The notes under the pieces are model-generated. The model was not told where the DNA came from. It did no database searches and worked only from the letters and a program-made list of their open reading frames with translations. This document shows positions 12,481-25,551 of a stretch of DNA of 64,000 nt, one piece after another (position 1 is the stretch's first letter; every line of letters starts with the position of its first letter). Made by a program: the position numbers and the translations under genes. Source of the stretch: Cymbidium sinense (Eukaryota; Streptophyta; Magnoliopsida; Asparagales; Orchidaceae); NCBI GenBank assembly GCA_021442155.1, contig CM038216.1:155047983-155111982 (forward strand), read 5' to 3'.

Positions 12481-13430
12481 TCCCTCTGAGACGCGTGTTT
12501 CCATCTTATTCTTGAGCATAGTTTAGAATTGACGTGGTTCTCATATATTTATATAAGTAATTATTTTTCTTTGATTGTAACTTTTAAATTTTCTTTGTCT
12601 TAATACCCTTTTTTTAATTGTTTTTGGGCTTTAATGAGAAGCCGGCGTGAGGCTCATTTTATTCTCTCTCTCTCTCTCTCTATATGCTCATTTAACTATT
12701 ATATTGAAAAAAAAGTTGAAATGAGAGCTAATTTTGCAGTTTTAAATGTCCCTCAATTACTCTTAGTGAGATGTATCTAAATGAGTGAGTGGTCTTATCT
12801 TGAGTTCAAGTTTTTGCACATGCATTATATGTAATTTTGGGATTAAATTATCTTTTCATGATCTAACCTAGTAAGAATAATTCAACTATTGCTTTCAAAA
12901 AAAAAAAATGAAGATGGCACTCTTCCTAAAGCTAATAATAATGCAAAATAAAATTTGTTTTAGAATTTTGTTATGACTAATTCTTCAACTTGAATGAAAT
13001 ATTACTTCAATATCCCAAATATATATAAAGTAGTTCAACAAGCACATAAGTAATTTTGTCTTTCATCATGCTAGTAGACTCTTTTTAAGTGTCTTGGACA
13101 TCTATGTATACTAATTGATTAATGTTTGTCAAGTTCATGTTTGTTTAAGGTTATGGCTTAACAAGCTTTTCACTAATTATTCAAGATGTTAAACCTTTAA
13201 TTTTTTTAATGTTAAATAGCACTTTTCTAAGATATTCTGAATGAAATGAATATTGTTCTTAAGATTGTTTGTCCCTAGACTCTTTGAATGTGCTAGACAA
13301 TGTACATAACACATATTGAGGGAAGTTTAGACATTTCAAATTTTCAACTTCAATTGATACATAATTAAAATTAAACTAATATTATTTCATTAAAGCATTA
13401 AATTTGAAAATAATGAAAATAATGTAGTCA
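12481..13430. other. Anonymous DNA with a short CT repeat
   Basis: No gene seen. A (TC)n tract lies at about 12663-12682 and a poly-A run near 12900. The 13-bp string GACGCGTGTTTCC at about 12492 recurs at about 35669; this may be chance. Confidence 0.4.
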
Positions 13431-14045
13431 ATATTTTCTTCTCAATTACTTGTAGAAGCAATGGAATCTCTTCAATTGTCCCATAAATATCATAAATTTC
13501 AACAAGAATGAATAATAGAGCTATTACCTTTGTCATCATCAATCTTGCATGTGCATAGTAGGTTTCATAATATACTAAAAGTATTTAAAAATAAATATCT
13601 AACAATTTATGATGTATTAATGGAAGCCTTTTCACCATATATAGTATATAATTTATCTGAACAAAGAGTAAAACTCTAGGATAGTTGTCAAGGTAGACAA
13701 GGGGTGAAGTATTACAAATTTGACCAATAATCTTACATTATTTAAAAAAAGCTACTAAATGATAAAACTCAAAAACAATTTACTTTAAAGCCACGATTAA
13801 AGTTAACAAATTTAGAAAGAATTTTGATGTTACATTCACACTTTTTTAAGAAGAATGGTTATTTATATTACCGATAAATAATTCTAAGAACAACCTACCT
13901 TACATATTTTATTTATTGAAAGTAAAATGGGTTAGTTATAAATGAGTATGGATATTACTTAAAATTCATGTAATCTATATAAGAAAACTTACATGGCTAA
14001 ACCTAGTGTTTCATCATGATGAATGCTTTGCAAAATTAAGGATCA
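13431..14045 (-). pseudogene. Terpene synthase fragment (end of exon 3 and exon 4)
   Basis: Homologous to the first TPS pseudogene. 13460-13570 matches 88-190, including the region that encodes the DDxxD motif; here it reads approximately ILVEIYDIYG, so the motif is degraded. 13985-14040 matches the 3' end of exon 3 (about 628-685), including the ACTTACATGG donor region. The intervening intron is similar in size to that of the first copy. The match to exon 3 stops near 14045. Same strand as the first copy, about 13 kb away, consistent with a decayed tandem TPS cluster. Confidence 0.7.
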
Positions 14046-16079
14046 TTACACATGATATTTTTTTCAAATAGTACAATGACTTTGAATAATTCAAATTTCC
14101 TATTTAAAAAATAAATATTTATATTGACTTACTACTTAGTGATTAAAATGTTCAAGATTTATGTATCAAGATTGATATCCTTGAAAGTAAAATATACATT
14201 TATGAAATAGACTAAATAAAACTTTTCATGCATTCACTAGTACTTATTTTGATTCTTACATGCATGCTATGAACCTATTATAGATCTCATATGCATACTC
14301 ATACATATTCAAGAAATCAAAATAAATATGGACTTACAAAATTTATTTATGCATTTTTTTCCAAGTATTACATAAAATAGTAGGCAAAGTCATGTTGCAT
14401 ATGTATGCTCTTTTAGAGGATTCATATAATTTAAATATTCATCTACACGCTTCTAGTTTCATAATTTAATTTGTATGGTTTACCAATTATACATATATTT
14501 ATTTTTAAATCTTCAAACATTTTTATTTTGCTCACCCAAGTCCATAATGTTGTGGATTCAAATTTACTTGGATACCAAAAATCTAAGAAAATAAATTAAT
14601 ATTTTATGCTTATCTTCATGAAGGACAATAAAAATAAGTTGGTGATCATTTATAATAAACATAACTTTAGTGTTGAAGGGAATCATAGTTAACAAATATT
14701 ATCAGTTTTCAACATTTTTCATAAGTTCTATGTTGTCCTAGGTTAGTTAAATTTAATATAGATGTTTAAACCAATGGTTCCAAATGACTATTTCAAATCT
14801 CAGGTTATCCATAACACTCTATTCAAGCACGTGAGTTGTAAATACCTCAATATTGCCATTCTCTATGTGTACAACTAAGAAAACTCTTGCCACTACTTGA
14901 ATTGAGAATTTCTTGTAAAATATCTTTAACATTTCAAGATTTCATGTATTTTCTTTACTCTTCTTGCTTCCTAAAGGAGTAAACCTCAAAAAATAGCCTT
15001 GTTGAAGTTCGTCTTGCATTCAAGTGAAGATATAAGAAGTGCTTTAGGAGATCAAAAAGTGTTGATTGTAAAAGAAAAAAAGATTGAAATTTAAGTTCTT
15101 GACTCTTCTCATTTTGTTATCATGTTTTATCATATTGCACTTTTATTTTTCTTCTAATTGTGGAACTTTATTTCTTACTACTTTGTTTATTTCATTTAGT
15201 TTCTTATTAATAGCATAAGTCTAAATTTTAAATGATTAGACAATTTACCCATTCACATAAGTGCATTCAATCTTATCAATTTGAAGGATCTATTTAAATA
15301 CATAGCAAGTTCCAAGTTATCTAATAAAATTATAATACAATGAATACCAAAGAAAATAAAATTTGGAAAAGAAACTTCAAATAAAAAAATTATTTTAGGA
15401 GCCATAGTTTGGCCAAAATTGCCACTCAACACTTCCACATTTAAATGTCTTAATTGTTTTCGCCACTTACAACACCAATATCACATATGTTACAAACTCA
15501 ATTCTACTTCAAAATTATTGGGACAACAAACTCCATCCTCCATCAATGTGAATCACAAACCTCTTTTTCTACATATTATTTCTATCAACCACATATCTCC
15601 CCATGATACTATTATATTGCTATCCTCCATACTATAATATACTAGCCTCTTCAATATGCAACATAGTAATCAATGTATGGTATAATTAGCAAGCTCTTTT
15701 TTAATACAAATTTCTAAGCTAAGATTCTATTTCCTTGAGCAATTCAACAGTAAAAAACTCCTAGCTTAGACCAACCACTTATCTCATCACCAATACAATT
15801 GCTCTACCATCCTTTGTACCACTACACCTTTTCCACTTTCTCTTTAATGTGAAAATACTAGGAATGTCGAATACACTTTACAAATATTTGCCTAAGATAA
15901 ATTTCTGAGAATAGTTACAACTCACATTATGACTTTGAAACAAGAAGAGCAAAAAAGATTAAGTCATTGATTTAACACCATAAGATTATTGACCTCATTT
16001 TTAGTGATGGTGACATCTATTCTCTTTATACATAGGTTTTCATCTTGGTATTAGGATTTTCTCACTTAGAGTTAAGACA
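14046..16079. other. Anonymous AT-rich DNA
   Basis: I see no recognisable gene or repeat. Short open frames on both strands around 15250-15640 have no family I can name. From about 16075 the sequence grades into the ACCCAATTTGACC-type region. Confidence 0.35.
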
Positions 16080-17312
16080 CTTCTAATTGTTAGGGGGATG
16101 CCCTAAAACAAACCCAAAAACTCAATCAATCCTAAGGTTAGACCCTAATTGGACTAGTGTACCTCACTTAGCCCTAACTAACCCAAACTCCTATAGACTA
16201 AGCCAAATTTATTTTAAATAAATCTGAACCTCAAACACAAACTCAATTACAAACCAAACATACTTGGCTTCAAATGAACGAACTAACCCACTTAACTCAA
16301 ATTAGCCCATTTGACCTATTTAGATTACCTAAATTAAATTTAAATTGATTCCAACCAATTGAGGTCCGATTTGACTAATCGACTCAATTGACCCAATTTG
16401 ACCCATTTGGGCCTAAGGGGGATAAACCCAAAATTAACCCAAACTATTTGCAATTGAACCTATTCAAATCACTTGAAACCTCGATTAGAAGCCTAATTAG
16501 GACCTACTTCGGCTAATTAGCACACTAAGTCCAAGTTAGCTAAATTGGACCATATATAGATTAAATCAAATCTAATTCAATCCAAATTAGATTGTACCAA
16601 ACCAAGTATTTTAAATACTTTAAATTGATTGTTGAGGATAATTCAATGATCAATTGAACAAATTTTGTCTACTTTCCCAATTGACCCAACTTAGCTTAAT
16701 TTGATCGACATGAACCATATCGAGCCAAAACTAAATCCAAATTAAATTGAATTAATCCAATCACTCCTACATGTTTCAAATTAACATTTAAACATGATCC
16801 AATAACTCTAGGCCTAATTTGGTTAATTAGTTAACTTGACCTAACTTGACCTTTGGGGGTAGATTAAGTCAAACTTAAATTAAATTAAATTAAACCTAAA
16901 CTAAATTGATCACTCAAATCACTTAGGACAATTAATTGAACTCAATCTAACCATCCTATTGGTTCAATTTACCCAATTTGATCAACAGATCTAAGTGAAC
17001 TCAGATTGACTCGATTAGGCTAATTTGGTCAAATCTAAAATAAACTTAAATCAATTACAATCAGTCAAACTCAATCAATTTAAACAACACATTAAAATAA
17101 TTAAAGCATATTCTAAACCCAATTTGATCATGTAAAATGTTTGGCCCAACCCGACCCATTTAGCTTAACTCAAGCTAACCCAAATATAAAGGCTTCAAAA
17201 GTAACCCAAACTAAACATATGCACACCCAGCTTGACCAAATCTCTACATGTATGAGTTGGTACTACAGCTTCGAAGAGACAGTGTAGATGTCAATGGTAG
17301 AGAATGACAGTG
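16080..17312. repeat. Low-complexity region, CAATTTGACCCA-type
   Basis: A/C-biased top strand built from degenerate words such as CCCAATTTGACC, AACCCAAA and TTAACTC, with no coding frames. Its complement resembles the T/G-biased words of 19640-24430. It may be a decayed long LTR or similar non-coding TE part, in reverse orientation to the later region. That identity is inference. Confidence 0.4.
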
Positions 17313-17371
17313 AGTGTGTGTGTGTGAGATAGTGTGTGTGTGTGTGTGTGTGTGTGAGTGAGTGAGTGAGA
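17313..17371. repeat. Compound microsatellite (GT)n-(GAGT)n
   Basis: Alternating GT from about 17313, with one GAGATA interruption, followed by several GAGT units to 17371. Confidence 0.9.
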
Positions 17372-17513
17372 AAGTGCAAAGCTCCAAAAACATACCATCT
17401 CCTCACATCCCATCATCATCTCTTCACATTAGTCCATTTTCATGGCTTGGAGTTATTTTAATTACTTAACCACTTCCCAAAATGAATGCTAACTACCTCC
17501 ATTAATGGCTACT

Positions 17514-18060
17514 GATGTAGCACATCAAGAAAGAATGGAAAGAAGGGGGCCTATTACAAGATTTTAAGTTATGAGACATGACTATGAGTGCGTGGAATTT
17601 TATTTGAAACACCACACATATCTTGGAGTTACTTATTTAGATAATCAAATACATTATTAAGGAATAAATAAAGTATCTTGAAAGATAAACATATTACCCT
17701 ATAATAGATTTGATTACTTAATAAGGACTCCTAAGATTGATGGGTCTTCGATGTACCAGAGATTCTTCCCTTGAACTACATAGAGAGGTAGAACATGGCT
17801 TATTTTATTGTAGGGTTCATAATTCCCTATAAGGGAAAGCCCCTATAGTTAATTACATCTTAGAAGAAAAGAATTCCTTCTAAGAATACTCTAATAAAGA
17901 AATTGACTTTCAACTCTATGGTTTTCAAAGTATATATTAAAAGGATGGTTAATTCAAAATTTCAAGTAGAATGCTTCAAGGGGGAAGATTTCTTTTCGGA
18001 AGCCAAATAGGATTGAGTAGGAAATGCTTTCGGATTCTGAAAACTCAGTAAGCATTTCAA
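17514..18060 (+). mobile_element. Possible solo or partial Ty3/gypsy LTR
   Basis: TGTAGCACATCAAGAAAG at 17514 is nearly identical to the 3' LTR start of the gypsy element at 30184. It is also homologous to the LTR start of the reverse element at 45172. About 60 bp align with the latter (to TTATGAGAC near 17576) before the sequences diverge. The remainder has a TATA-like TATATATTAAAAGG near 17930 but no match to the other LTRs. The right boundary is unknown. It could be a related LTR subfamily or a short stub. Confidence 0.4.
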
Positions 18061-19639
18061 CTATCCTATTATGGGTTTTATATTTTTAAAATTAAATTAT
18101 TTAGAATTTTGAGTTGGGATTTTATTAGAAATTTAAGATTTAGATTATAACACCACAAGACTATAGAAATGCCTAAAATTTAAAAACTTATTTCAATTAG
18201 GTGCTTCAGAACCTGAGTCTAAAACTACTTCTCACATAAGCAAAAGTTTTGGACTAGTCTAATTTTTATAAATTATAGAGTTATTGATTCTTTTTCTCAC
18301 TTGAGAAGATAAACCTATCCCGACTCTTCTGGGCTTACTTCCCACTAGAAAAGGTTGCCAATTAACACCACCAAGTGATTTGAAATTCATGATTTAAAGT
18401 CTTATGAATGAAAGATGGTTGGGCTGTTGTCTTTTTTAGGAAAGGAATCTAAGAATCCTAAACTCACTTCTTAATCCCTAAGATCATGTAGGGTATGGAA
18501 TGCATCTAACTAATACACATTTTTTAGATTTTTTTTAAGTATTTTGATTCATGATTTATTTGAGGTCTTGGGTATGTATTTTTTATGCCTAATATCATGC
18601 AATTACAGATGGTCATGTGCCAAATCAATAAAAAATATCAAGCTTTCCCAAGAAGGTTGTCATCCTCAAAGGTCAGATGCCCCTTATGTGCAATGAGAAA
18701 AGTTTTCCAATTCAGGGATGGAAGCAATATGATTGCATGATATCCAAAATATAATTATTTCTAATTGATTTTAAGTTATTCCCTAAGACTTTAATTTAAG
18801 TGATGTTTTGAATTTTCTTTATTTTTATTTGAGTTATTTATATTTAAGTTGGGTAGAAAATTTAATTTTTCCTATGAGCCTAATCGTCCAGGCATCCAAT
18901 CACATGAAAGCAAAACATAGAAAGAAGCCTAGAAAAGCATATTGATTCTATTGTGCACCCCAAAGTAAATCAAGCTAGATTTAAATAAACAAAATAGGCA
19001 TGGTGTGACTGGGTATCACTACACTTCCTGAAAAAAAAAAAAAGTTAGCAGCCAAGCTTTGCCCTTATTCAATCCAACCTAGAACTAAAAGTTTGATCTA
19101 TGGGGTCTTTATCAACTTCAGGATCGTCACCTTCTTCATAAACCTCTTTAGGCTCCACTAGGGACCATCAAATAGGTACAGTCAGCTCTTATTAATCTTA
19201 AATCCTATAGACCCTAACCTATTTCTAGGCTCAAATTATATTTTAAAATTTTAAAATAAAATCCTAAATCCAGCAAAATAGACATTAAGATAAACATGCA
19301 GCATAGCAATAGTTTATATTTTAAACATATGAGCTTAGCATCAGTGATTGCCAATCCCACCTATCCTATTGGGCTATGCTCAGGGACTTAAGTAGTACCT
19401 GATATCATTTATTTTTACATCAGTCTCTTTTAAGCACAACCCCTAAAGAGAATAGTATTAGCCTAAAAGAACACCCTAACATCCAAACTTGTAAGCAAAA
19501 ATCCTAACCATCCAGTATAAAATAATACATAACAAAAGCAGCACATCATAATAAACACATCGACTTAACCAAATTCTAGGGTCAGTGACCTAGCATTAGA
19601 GTGTGTGAAAAGAAGGTTTGTGTGGCAAGTCTATTCTAG
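18061..19639. other. Anonymous DNA containing repeat copy 2
   Basis: No gene recognised. Slightly less AT-biased than its surroundings around 18290-18720 and 18990-19190. Contains 19250-19540, the partner of the repeat at 10931-11220. Confidence 0.35.
19250..19540 (+). repeat. Divergent direct repeat, copy 2
   Basis: Partner of 10931-11220 in the same orientation, including AACATATGAGCTTAGCAT and an AACACCCTAACATC...ATCCTAA block. Element type unknown. Confidence 0.5.
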
Positions 19640-22140
19640 GTTTTGTTTAATTTTAAGTTTGATTTGAATTCAGAGTTTGTTATATTCTACCATTGGATGA
19701 TTTTGATTTAAATGATTTAATTGATTTTCTTAAATTTCACAACAATTTTGAGTTCATTTTTATGTTTAAGTTGAATTTAAGTTTTAAAGAATGAATAATA
19801 AGATAAATTGCATGATAAAATCTATTTTATTCAACATCCTAATCCTAATAAAATGAAACTTTCACCCTGAGATGAAAATTTATTCTAAGGGTCAAACTAA
19901 GAACTTGAATATCTTAATTAGCTCATTTGAATTTATTTAAATGATTTAATTTAATTACATTTTATTTGATTGATGTTTGTTTTCTTTAGTTTGAATTTGT
20001 TTGACTTCATGTATTTTGACTAATTAATTTTGATTCATTAGATGTTTGATTTAATTAAATTTTGATAGTTCAATATCCTTTGAATTAATATTTAATTCTT
20101 TTCTCTTGGGTTTCAATTTAAAATTTTAATTTATATGATATTGATTAGATTATTTCAATGTTATTTAAATTTAATGATTTTATCTTTTCATTTAAGTTCG
20201 ATTTGATTTAGTTAAAATATTTTAGTTTAATTAACTTCTTATTTGATTAAGGTTCAAAGCTACTTCTTATTTGGATTCTAATTAGAAGTTTGATCATTTA
20301 GTTTATTGAACTTGGTGATTTGATTTATATATTAGTTTTAGTTTGAGGATTGTTTGATTTAATTAAATCTTTTGGATTTGACTGAATTGATTTGATTTGT
20401 TAAGTTTTATTACTTTATGGATTTGCTTAGGTTAAGTGAATTAAATTTTTATTTTGTGTTCAATTAAATTTGATTGTTTGAATTTAGAGTTTAAATGATT
20501 TTGATTCATTTATTATAATTTGGTTAATGTCTTTGAATGGTAATTCATGTTTAATTTGATTATTAAACTTGTATGTTTAATGATTAATTAATTCATCTAA
20601 TTCAAATAGAATGAATTGAACCTAATTTGATTTTATATTGAATTGATTAAGGTTTACTTTAATTTCATTTGATTTAATTTGATTATGATTTATGATCTAT
20701 TTGATTTAAAGTTTAATGATTACTTAGGGCTCAATTTAGTTTTGTTGTTTATTGAATTTAAGTGATTTCATATGATTGAAATTCAGTATTTACTTAAGAC
20801 TTAATTAGGTTGGTTCGCTTCATATAGCTAACTAAGTTGATTGGATAGTATAAAATTGGCTTGTTTACTTTATTTTTTTGTTTAAAATTTGATTTAGATG
20901 GTTGATCAAATTAAAGTTTAGTTGTAACTCCTTGTCATTTGGATTAACCAAATTAAGTGTTTGCTTTAATTAATAGTTTAGTTGAATATGATTGAATGTT
21001 CATAACTAATTGATTAGCTAATAGAAGCTTGATTAGTTATTATTCCATCTAAATTGATTCATTGTAACTTAAGTTTCACGTAATTAAGCATTTGATTGAT
21101 TTAGTTTATTTAGATTAAGTTTCCTTAAATGAATTTTAATTTGATTGCATAACTGAATCAATTATGATTTGATTTGATTTGATCAATTATATTTAATTTG
21201 TTTAGAGGGCATTTAATTTATATGTTGGCCATTTTAGTTTGATCAATTATTTAATTTAATTTTATCTTTTTTTCATTTGACTGATTAATTTATTTGATTG
21301 ACTTAATTAAGGTTTAATCATGGGTTAATTAGTCTTTTTATCAAGTTGAGTAGAGTTTGATTTGATATAAGTTATTTGTTTGTTGAAGATTTTAATTTGA
21401 TTTCACATTTGTTTAAATTAATGATGTAGTTAATGATTTGATGATTTAGGTTTACTAGGTTATGTTTAATTTAGGATTTAATTGATACTTAATTGTAAAT
21501 TAATTAAGTTCAAATTTATGTTTGATTAAGCTTAGGTTTAGTTTAGTTTCAATCGAAGGTTATGGGATGTTTACTTGACTTAATCTAGAGTGTGGTATTT
21601 ATGATTTTAGCTTGGTTATTTTAATTCATTATAATTTAGCATTGATAAATTCAATTAATATTAATTTTAATGATTTATTAAACCATAATTTTAAATACTT
21701 TTTTATATAACTCTAGAGGATTATATTTTTTTTTCTTAAGGTTATTAGATGTTAATTAGAGTGGTTTAAACCATTTTGATGATTTTTATTATTTTTAGAT
21801 TACTAAATTAATCATTTCATGAAATTAGGCATTTGAACTTTAAAATTCAATATCTTTTAATCCATTCATTATTTTGATTTGAAATTTTTATGGGTAAGTG
21901 TATTTAACCTTAATTTCAATCTCTAAAAGTTTTAGATCAATTTGATTATTATTATTTATTTAATTAATAAATTTTAATTTTCACTATAACCTAAATTAAG
22001 CTCAAAATACCCAATAAAATTAGAGATTTTGAGTTTATTATATTCTTCTCAAAAATACAAATCCAATGAACCCTTATTTGTAATTTTTAGATGAGTATTT
22101 TAATTTTATGATTTTTTAAATTTTAAGCCCTTTTTTAGCA
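19640..22140. repeat. T-rich degenerate low-complexity region
   Basis: About 2.5 kb of strongly T-over-A-biased top strand composed of degenerate TTGATTTAATT/GGTTTAATTTGA words. It has no open frames and no clear fixed period. The strong strand skew and degenerate wordiness fit a decayed repeat, not random AT-rich DNA. No better assignment can be made by eye. Confidence 0.45.
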
Positions 22141-23330
22141 TTTATTTAATTTCCAAAACTTCTATTTTCTTACTTAACCCAATCAGCATCACGCGGCGTT
22201 GACAGGCAAACCTTTACATGTGGCAGCCAAAGATTGGTTCGCTTGGATTGAGTGGAAAAATTGATGGTATAAATCTAACTATCCGATCAAAGATCGAATG
22301 GTCTAGATTAAATCCTGCGATCTAAAGGTTGAAATTAAATCTATCTAACATTTAATTGCATCCATCCATCCTATTTAAGGAGGATCAGATGGCTGTCGGC
22401 TTGTCCTCCCCATGGACGGTGAACCGAGGGGCGGCTGCCTCCAAGCTCCACTGCAATTCTTGCGAAAATCACCTATTTTTATTCCAAATCTTTGTATCTT
22501 GAAAATGAAACATAATTATGTGTTTAAATCTAAATTTTTCATGAATTCACTTCATAAACTACCAAAGTATAAAAATCGGTGGCAAGAGTTGGTGGTTACA
22601 TAAGCCCATGCCCGGCAATGTTGACATTTCGAGAATGCACTTGGGTGTGAGACGGAGCTCTACGATGAAGATGCCTACTTGCCTTTTCTCTAGTCACCGG
22701 GAACGTCAATGTCTGCCTCCCTTCGCTTGAGCTTGATGGTTCTTAGGGTTGGGAGGTCTAAGGAGCCAAAAAATGGTGGTTTCAAATCCTCTTATCATGG
22801 TGAAGGTGTGGGGATGATTTATTATGGGATAGGGATGCTCATCTCTCACTTTCACATTCAGGCACTTCTTTGCCATTGGCTTTGGCCGATCTCTGGTTTA
22901 CCGGCGATAGGGGAATTAGGTGAAGGCTCGATTCCACTCTCTCTTCCCTCTGGAACATGTTGGTGAGCATGCTATGAAGAGAGGAGCTCGATTTCCCTGG
23001 TTTTGAGAGTTGGCCGAGAGCTTTGCATTGGAGGGGTTTAGAATGGCAAGAATCTAGCCAGCACTAGCTAGAGACCTAGGGAAAGGATTGGTTGAGCTCC
23101 TCTCTCTCTCTCTCTCTCTCTCTCCAGAATGCCTTGGAATGCATGGAATGGCTAGAAGAGCTTCCCCTCTCTTCTTCCTTCCTTGACCGAGAGACTACAT
23201 GGAGAAAATCAAGTCCCCCCTTTGGCCATGGGGATGGTCAACTATTGTTGGCCACCCATGATGATTGGACTTCTTGGAAGTTTGATCTCAAAGTCTACTT
23301 TTTTTGGCTGTAGGATTAGCTCCATTCAAT
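22141..23330 (+). other. GC-richer island with TATA-like box and CT repeat
   Basis: GC content rises sharply here. CCTATTTAAGGAGG at about 22370 is TATA-like and is followed by a C-rich stretch, so this may be the promoter/leader part of a long LTR. A (TC)n tract lies at 23099-23124. Short frames at 22412-22603, 22709-22966 and 23092-23313 match nothing known to me and are not called as genes. Confidence 0.35.
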
Positions 23331-24510
23331 GAATGAGTGGGGATGAGTTGATTTTGTTGACCTTATGCATGAGTATTTGGAAGTTTCCTCTCCCATGATT
23401 AACACCTCATCTCCCATGGCTACCCCACATCACATGGCTTCCATTCCACATGATGGTTGGCTGCCCAAATCAAACCCAAGTGGGCTATGACTTCGTTTGA
23501 GTTAACTTAAGTTTAGTTGGAATTTGGTGTTTTTTTAGTTTAGTTTATTTGAGTTTGAATTGAGTTTGGATTGAGTTATGCTGAGTTTGTTTAATCAATT
23601 GGGTTTAGATTTAGAATTGAATTATTATTGTTTATTCATTGCGTGTATTATGAATTAATTGATCTATTTTTTTAGTTTAGATTTGATTTGGCTTTATAGA
23701 TTTTTAAGCCCTTTTGATATATTTGACTCAAAGATGTTAAATTGGATTTCTAGATCTTTTTGGATTTTTAATTTATATTTAAGTTTGATTATGTTTAGTT
23801 GATCATTTGTGATAATTTTGCTTATTTCATTTAGGATTGGGTTAAATTTTTTTATTTCAGCCCAATTTGACCCAAATTAGGTTTAATGGATCAAATTGAA
23901 TTCACTTAGTTCAATTAACCAAAATTTGTCAAATTAAACCCAATGGTTGGTTGAATTATGCTTAATTATGATTTTTAAATGATTTTGGATGTTTGACTTT
24001 TGACTTTGTGGGGCCATATGGGTCAACTCTATGTCAAATAAACTATTTGTCACTTTCTATCCTGTCCTTATTTATTTTTTTGTTTGTTGGTGTTTATGCA
24101 TTAATTTTGTGCATTTGGTTTAATTTTGATTTAATTTGATTTTATTTGGACTTAGGTGATTTTGAGCTTAAACGGGTTAATTAAGTTAATCAACCTAATT
24201 ACCTCAACCCAGGCTCAATTGAATTTAGATTTCAATTCAAATATGTTTGATTTAGATTTCATGAGTTTTATATTTGGGTTTAACTGGGTTCATCTGATCC
24301 GATTGGTTAGATGTTCTAAGGATTCATCAGATGACCTAGCCTTTCACTCTAGCATATTGAGTTTGATTCAAATTTGATTTTAATTTCAAGTTTTAAAGTT
24401 TGATTTAATTTGTTATTTTATTCTGGTTTGTTTACCTACTCACTAAGCATAGTATCCTAAGTGCCTAATTAGGAAACACTAAATCTAAGATTATGGGACC
24501 TAATTACTTG
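23331..24510. repeat. T-rich degenerate low-complexity region, continued
   Basis: The same T-biased wording as 19640-22140 resumes, for example CAATTTGACCCAAATTAGG near 23860, and includes GGGCCATATGGGTCAA near 24012. No coding signal. Confidence 0.4.
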
Positions 24511-24514
24511 GATC

Positions 24515-25016
24515 ATTAATGATGTTAACCTCATCCAAAAATGAGGCCAATAGAGTCATCATATGTGTTGTAATATTAGAAGATGTTTTCATCATTTTTA
24601 AGTGTTATATGTGTGTTGTGGTCAAAATTAGATGTTATTATGTAATAGTCATCCTAGATCCTAGATGTTGATCATTTGGCATCGCGATGCCACAACCACT
24701 GTATTTTGTGTTCAGAGATAAGGCGGATTGTGCCGAGGCACTAGCTTTCACCTAGGCATCGATTCACTTGGTTCAATTTTTAGAATGATTTTAAACCTAA
24801 TTGAGAGTTATTTCAAGGACACACCCTTTAAGAGCCTAGTAATTTGTATAAAATATTTGTATCAATGGAATGGAGTTGCTATTTTGTATTGTGAAATTTG
24901 AGTGAAAACTCTTGGTTGGGGTTTGGTGGCTAACCTTCATGGAAGATTTGGTGATCTCTCATTGGCATTCCACTTTCATAAATGGAATCCTTACGCACTT
25001 CCTCCTTTAGTTGCAA
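24515..25016 (+). mobile_element. 5' LTR of a Ty3/gypsy element (5' end truncated)
   Basis: Its 3' two thirds align with the reverse-oriented LTR at 44592-45172. Shared blocks include GACACACCCTTT (about 24820), TTGGTGATTTCT-like TTGGTGATCTCTC (about 24950) and CCTTACGCAC (about 24990). It ends near TTAGTTGCA, immediately before the primer binding site. The expected TGTAGCAC start is absent, so the first 50-60 bp seem lost. Confidence 0.75.
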
Positions 25017-25022
25017 TATGTT

Positions 25023-25034
25023 TGGTATCAGAGC
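25023..25034 (+). promoter_or_regulatory. Primer binding site, initiator tRNA-Met type
   Basis: TGGTATCAGAGC is the standard plant LTR-retrotransposon sequence complementary to the 3' end of tRNA-iMet. It lies a few bases after the LTR end and primes minus-strand DNA synthesis. Confidence 0.92.
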
Positions 25035-25551
25035 CCAAGGTTTGAAGGTATGGATAAAGTGCTTATAAGTGATTTATATTGAATCCAAACAAGATTAGTT
25101 GTTGTATTCTAGACTTAAAGTAATTTTTTTTATTGATTTTAGTGATTTTTCTTGGTAAACTCATGTTAGAACTCATGTGGTAGCCAACTCTATAACCATA
25201 TTACTACCAATTAGGTGTCTCCATCTATAAACCTACCATTTTCCTATTTAAACTTACCCATAACCTATGACAATTGAGTGACCAATTTAGTAAGGGATCT
25301 TAGTTAATAGCCAGGCTTAGGATGCAACTCTTGCAAAAAAATTGAACTCATATCCTTAAGAATTTTTTGATAGTCTATTTGTGAGTGTTTACTTGATGTT
25401 TTGTACAATTCAAAGTTAATTTGTGTTTATTGAGGGTTAAATTGTTTTAAACCCATACATCATTTAGCATTCCAAAACTAGTGAGCATAAAACATCTTAT
25501 ACAATATCATTTAAGTGTGATATATTTGTACTAAATTTCCTTGTTTCAATT

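Noticed and set aside
22412..23313. Three open frames in the GC-richer island
   Set aside because: No known domains, and next to a CT microsatellite; more likely part of a decayed LTR than exons.
17514..25016. A single 7.5-kb LTR or one 5' LTR split by a 7-kb insertion
   Set aside because: The LTR at 24515 aligns upstream past the point where 17514-17576 would join it, so the two overlap instead of being complementary halves. Treated as separate LTR remnants, with some doubt.
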